Origin: Spirochaetaceae bacterium
Lineage (GTDB): Bacteria; Spirochaetota; Spirochaetia; B11-G9
Direction of reading: 5' to 3'
Length of the DNA stretch: 8,207 nt
NCBI GenBank assembly: GCA_030600745.1
Contig: JAUVLL010000137.1
Span: 1 to 8,207, forward strand
Shown: positions 6,478 through 8,207 of the stretch, in pieces
How the letters are laid out: each line of letters starts with the position of its first letter
Position numbering within the stretch: position 1 is the first letter of the stretch
Made by a program: the position numbers and the translations under genes
The notes under the pieces: generated by a model
Databases searched by the model: none
Seen by the model: the letters and a program-made list of their open reading frames with translations, nothing else
Told to the model about the DNA's origin: nothing

Positions 6478-7305
6478 ATGGAAATAGGAAGGCTGAAATT
6501 TAATCCTGGTGAGCGAACATATATTATGGGAATATTAAACGTTACACCCGATTCTTTCTCTGACGGAGGTAAATTTACTGTTTTTGACAGTGCAATTGCT
6601 CATGCCGTGAAAATGGCTGAAGAGGGAGCTGATATTATTGATATTGGAGGTGAGTCGACGAGGCCCGGCCATCTTGAAGTTGGTGAAGAAGAAGAGCTCG
6701 AAAGGGTTATTCCGTTGATAAGAGAACTTGTAAAAGTATTGGAAATACCTGTTTCAATCGATACTTCAAAGGCTGCAGTAGCAAGGGAAGCCGTTAAGGC
6801 AGGAGTATCAGTTATTAACGATGTCTGGGGGTTTAGAAGGGACCCTGAAATTGCTTCTGCAGCAGCGGCGGCAGGTGTTTTTTGTGTTCTTATGCATAAT
6901 CGGGACAATACGGATTACAATAATTTAATTGCTGAGATAAAAACAGAACTTACTGAAAGCATAAATATTGCTCTTTCTGCAGGTGTTGAGAAGACAAAAA
7001 TAATAATTGATCCGGGAATTGGATTTGGCAAAACAGTGGAACAGAACCTTGAGGTAATGGCGAGGTTGTCAGAATTTCAGGATATGGGATTTCCTTTACT
7101 GCTGGGTACATCCCGGAAATCAATGATTGGTCTTTCCATGGATCTTCCTGTTGATCAACGCCTGGAAGCTACAATTGCTACAACAGTAATTGGGATAAAC
7201 AGTGGTTGTTCGATTTTAAGAGTACATGATGTAAAGGAAAATCTTCGTGCAGCGCAAATGACAGATATTATCATGCGCTATAATTCAGAAGGTAGAAGAA
7301 AGTAA
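6478..7305 (+). CDS. folP: Dihydropteroate synthase
   Basis: The enzyme condenses 6-hydroxymethyl-7,8-dihydropterin pyrophosphate with p-aminobenzoate to form 7,8-dihydropteroate in folate synthesis; sulfonamides compete at this step. The 275 residues are full length and carry all the family blocks of the TIM barrel: MGILNVTPDSFSDGG (17-31), IDIGGESTRPG (54-64), VSIDTS (92-97), VINDVWG (112-118), DPGIGFGKT (178-186), GTSRKS (210-215) and RVHDV (248-252). By alignment to the E. coli enzyme, the substrate-binding residues are Asn21, Thr61, Arg62, Asp95, Asn114, Asp178, Lys214, Arg248 and His250, all present, so it should be active. AGAGGA lies about 8 nt before the ATG. The stop overlaps the folK start by one base, as in a translationally coupled operon. 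Confidence 0.97.
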   Translation: MEIGRLKFNPGERTYIMGILNVTPDSFSDGGKFTVFDSAIAHAVKMAEEGADIIDIGGESTRPGHLEVGEEEELERVIPLIRELVKVLEIPVSIDTSKAAVAREAVKAGVSVINDVWGFRRDPEIASAAAAAGVFCVLMHNRDNTDYNNLIAEIKTELTESINIALSAGVEKTKIIIDPGIGFGKTVEQNLEVMARLSEFQDMGFPLLLGTSRKSMIGLSMDLPVDQRLEATIATTVIGINSGCSILRVHDVKENLRAAQMTDIIMRYNSEGRRK

Positions 7306-7826
7306 TGGATAAAACAGGCAATGAAGGTAAAACTCATACTGCATTTATTGGAGTAGGGTCCAATATTGGAGACAGATGTAATAATATTCTCATTGCAGAA
7401 AAAGAGATAAACTGTTCAGATGTATGTAAAGTTGTTGAAATCTCAAAGATATACGAGACAGAACCATTTGGATATCTTGATCAGGATAAATTTCTTAACT
7501 GTGTTTTTAAAATTAAAACCAGCTTAATGCCGGATCAGCTTCTTAAATTTCTTCTTGCAACTGAAAAAAAATTAAAAAGGAAAAGAGTTGTAAGGTGGGG
7601 ACCTCGAACAATAGATCTGGATATTCTGTTATATGATAAGCTTGTAATTTCTTCCAAAGATCTGGTTATACCACATCCGGGAATGCATGAGCGCATGTTT
7701 GTATTAAAACCGTTATGTGATCTGGCTCCTGACTATATACATCCTGTTTTAAATGAAAGGTATTCCACAATTGCAGAAAAACTTAAATCGGAACAGTCCC
7801 CGTCAGTGGAGTGGATGCCTGTTTAA
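7305..7826 (+). CDS. folK: 2-amino-4-hydroxy-6-hydroxymethyldihydropteridine pyrophosphokinase
   Basis: The enzyme transfers pyrophosphate from ATP to 6-hydroxymethyl-7,8-dihydropterin and so supplies the substrate of FolP. The family blocks are in order: FIGVGSNIGDR (14-24), YETEPFG (50-56), FLNCV (63-67), the signature RWGPRTIDLDILLY (97-110), and IPHPGMHER (122-130). Residues matching the E. coli catalytic set are Trp98, Arg101, the magnesium-binding Asp104 and Asp106, His124 and Arg130. At 173 residues it is slightly longer than the E. coli protein, with about 10 extra N-terminal residues before the first strand. The ATG overlaps the folP stop (TAATG), and only a weak purine-rich site (AGAAGAAAG) precedes it, so translation is probably coupled to folP. 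No clear terminator follows. Confidence 0.96.
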   Translation: MDKTGNEGKTHTAFIGVGSNIGDRCNNILIAEKEINCSDVCKVVEISKIYETEPFGYLDQDKFLNCVFKIKTSLMPDQLLKFLLATEKKLKRKRVVRWGPRTIDLDILLYDKLVISSKDLVIPHPGMHERMFVLKPLCDLAPDYIHPVLNERYSTIAEKLKSEQSPSVEWMPV

Positions 7827-7838
7827 ATAATTTTGTAA

Positions 7839-7867
7839 TTGATAAAAGAATATTTATACAGTAAACT
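7839..7867 (+). promoter_or_regulatory. Possible promoter for the Lrp/AsnC-family gene
   Basis: TTGATA (7839-7844, 5 of 6 to consensus) is followed after 17 bp by TAAACT (7862-7867, 4 of 6). The surroundings are very AT-rich, so chance matches are likely. If real, the regulator has a short leader of about 25 nt and is not solely dependent on folP-folK transcription. Confidence 0.4.
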
Positions 7868-7899
7868 TTTTACATAACAGATTCCTGGAGAATGTATTA

Positions 7900-8207
7900 A
7901 TGATAAAATTGGATAAAATCAACCGGCAGATACTGAATATTTTACAGAATAACAGTCGTATTACGAACAATGACCTTGCAAAAACAGTAGGTCTTGCACC
8001 GGCTACAACTCTTGAAAGGGTAAAGAAACTTGAGGTTATGGGAGTTATAAAAGGTTATGTAGCTCTGGTTGATCAAAAAAAAATTGGTAAACCGATTACT
8101 GCTTTTGTTGAAATATCTATGGGAGACCATACAGCTACTGCAATCAGGGAATTCAGTAAGGAGATTGTTGCAATACCGGAAGTTCTTGAATGTCATCATT
8201 TGGCAGG
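7900..8207 (+). CDS. Lrp/AsnC-family transcriptional regulator, 3'-partial
   Basis: The first 102 residues are visible and the gene runs off the window. Residues 1-52 form the winged helix-turn-helix typical of the family: LDKINRQILNILQNNSR (4-20), then ITNNDLAKTVGLAPATTLERVKKLE (21-45) with the recognition helix, then GVIKGYVALVD (48-58). From about residue 65 the ligand-binding RAM/AsnC domain begins (ITAFVEISMG), and IPEVLECHHLAG (92 onward) matches the conserved V.EC..vtG turn. Such proteins form dimers or octamers and usually sense amino acids; the ligand cannot be read here. GGAG (7887-7890) lies 9 nt before the ATG. The gene is 73 bp after folK on the same strand. Regulation of the folate genes is possible but not shown. 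Confidence 0.92.
   Translation, partial: MIKLDKINRQILNILQNNSRITNNDLAKTVGLAPATTLERVKKLEVMGVIKGYVALVDQKKIGKPITAFVEISMGDHTATAIREFSKEIVAIPEVLECHHLA

Noticed and set aside
6600..6908. Minus-strand open frame opposite folP, rich in Ala and Ser
   Set aside because: It is the mirror of conserved dihydropteroate synthase codons and has a low-complexity translation.
7892..7902. ATG TAT TAA mini-frame whose stop overlaps the regulator start
   Set aside because: The GGAG lies only one base from this ATG, too close for initiation, while it is well placed for the ATG at 7900.
7942..8199. Minus-strand open frame with many Cys residues near the right edge
   Set aside because: It is opposite a clear Lrp/AsnC-family gene; the apparent Cys richness comes from the complement of that gene's codons.

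Overview
The window looks like ordinary chromosomal DNA from an AT-rich bacterium. G+C is roughly a third by eye, with many A- and T-ending codons. I lean towards a spirochaete. The reasons are the style of the large ATPase/TPR protein at the left edge, with its C-terminal tail of the type IDDPKxRxxFLxxNYWN, and the conserved-looking tail of the small membrane protein. This is an inference from remembered family style, not a search result. I see no phage, insertion sequence, CRISPR array or origin.

Left part (1-2457). The 3' portion of a large gene enters from the left. It encodes a STAND-like ATPase remnant followed by a long helical-repeat (TPR-type) region. A 103-bp gap then carries a near-consensus sigma-70 promoter that drives a CAT-anticodon tRNA gene.

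Middle (2496-4545). Two membrane protein genes follow the tRNA on the same strand: a 12-helix MFS transporter starting at TTG, and, 13 bp later, a 257-residue polytopic protein of unknown function. No clear promoter or terminator separates the tRNA from the MFS gene, so they may share a transcript.

Convergent junction (4539-4572). A 34-bp palindrome joins the end of the membrane protein gene to the end of a minus-strand AAA ATPase gene. It holds both stop codons symmetrically and probably ends transcription in both directions.

Right part (4566-8207). The minus-strand gene encodes a 583-residue protein with a degenerate N-terminal AAA-like domain and an intact C-terminal AAA domain. Its promoter lies in the 160-bp divergent region shared with the plus-strand folate genes. 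folP and folK overlap by one base and encode consecutive-pathway enzymes: FolK makes the pyrophosphorylated pterin that FolP condenses with p-aminobenzoate. An Lrp/AsnC-family regulator gene follows and runs off the right edge.

The most unusual items are the stop-codon-bearing palindrome, the two-domain AAA protein with no obvious partner, and the probable tRNA-transporter transcript. I found no clear evidence of a new multi-gene system.
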